A DNA stretch of 64,000 nucleotides, from positions 167,458 through 231,457 of the forward strand of contig NZ_JAGINP010000011.1 in the NCBI RefSeq assembly GCF_017876155.1, in the 5' to 3' direction. Under the pieces are notes generated by a model. The model was given only the letters and a program-made list of their open reading frames with translations. It was not told where the DNA came from and did not search any database. This DNA comes from Azospirillum rugosum. Its GTDB lineage: Bacteria; Pseudomonadota; Alphaproteobacteria; Azospirillales; Azospirillaceae. This document shows positions 63,410 through 64,000 of this stretch, piece by piece (position 1 is the first letter of the stretch; each line of letters opens with the position of its first letter). A program made the position numbers and the translations under genes.

Positions 63410-64000
<591 letters not shown>

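Overview
The window is a chromosomal segment of a GC-rich, flagellated alphaproteobacterium, most likely Azospirillum or a close Rhodospirillales relative. This rests on gene content: the flgB-flgC-fliE-fliQ order, a DUF1465/RcdA-like protein, a ROSE-type thermometer before an hsp20 gene, a soluble globin-coupled chemoreceptor with PilZ, and the style of the S10-spc ribosomal cluster. Species assignment is inference. Apart from one AT-rich gene near 45-47 kb, codon use is uniformly GC-rich. No tRNA, rRNA, CRISPR, integrase or transposase was seen.

Layout. 1-4.2 kb: flagellar genes in two groups, flgB-flgC-fliE-fliQ leftward, and flhX-unknown-fliO-fliP rightward, with a PCu(A)C copper chaperone between them. 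4.3-14 kb: kup, a 1115-residue GH13-GlgE fusion, a PPK2 kinase, a ClC channel/transporter with a CBS-like tail, and an exported unknown. 14.1-18.9 kb: a Liv-type ABC transporter (livK-livH-livMG fusion-livF) whose 5' leader carries a clear TPP riboswitch. 19-26.6 kb: a STAS protein, a globin-MCP-PilZ receptor, a heptad-repeat protein, two EamA transporters and a membrane-anchored desaturase-like flavoprotein. 26.6-35.1 kb: a nucleoside import and salvage operon (BMP binding protein, ATPase, two permeases, cdd, pnp, deoC, deoA). 35.2-44.5 kb: LysE, DedA, an ABC exporter, rpmE, an RcdA-like protein, heat-regulated hsp20, a PAS histidine kinase, a hydrolase and metY. 44.8-47.0 kb: an isolated AT-rich P-loop NTPase. 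47.4-51.3 kb: a YbdK-type ligase, an N-formylglutamate amidohydrolase, an EamA transporter and a GntR regulator. 51.4-64 kb: adk, secY and the spc and S10 ribosomal genes, then the end of tuf, all leftward.

The most unusual item is the TPP riboswitch in front of a branched-chain-amino-acid-type (Liv) ABC transporter. Together with the LivM-LivG fusion and a degenerate ABC signature in the LivG half, it suggests a diverged importer for thiamine or a thiamine precursor rather than for leucine. Other regulatory RNA signals are a ROSE thermometer with an RpoH-like promoter at hsp20, a probable attenuator in the S10 operon leader, and two mutually exclusive hairpins controlling the ribosome binding site of metY. 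The orphan NTPase is the only gene with clear signs of horizontal transfer.

Two families of intergenic palindromes recur. Family A is C/G-rich, with arms like CCCTCACCCCAACCC (four copies). Family B has arms like GGTTGGGTGGAGCG (two copies). One family A copy lies at the livH-livM junction and is translated if the first start codon is used.
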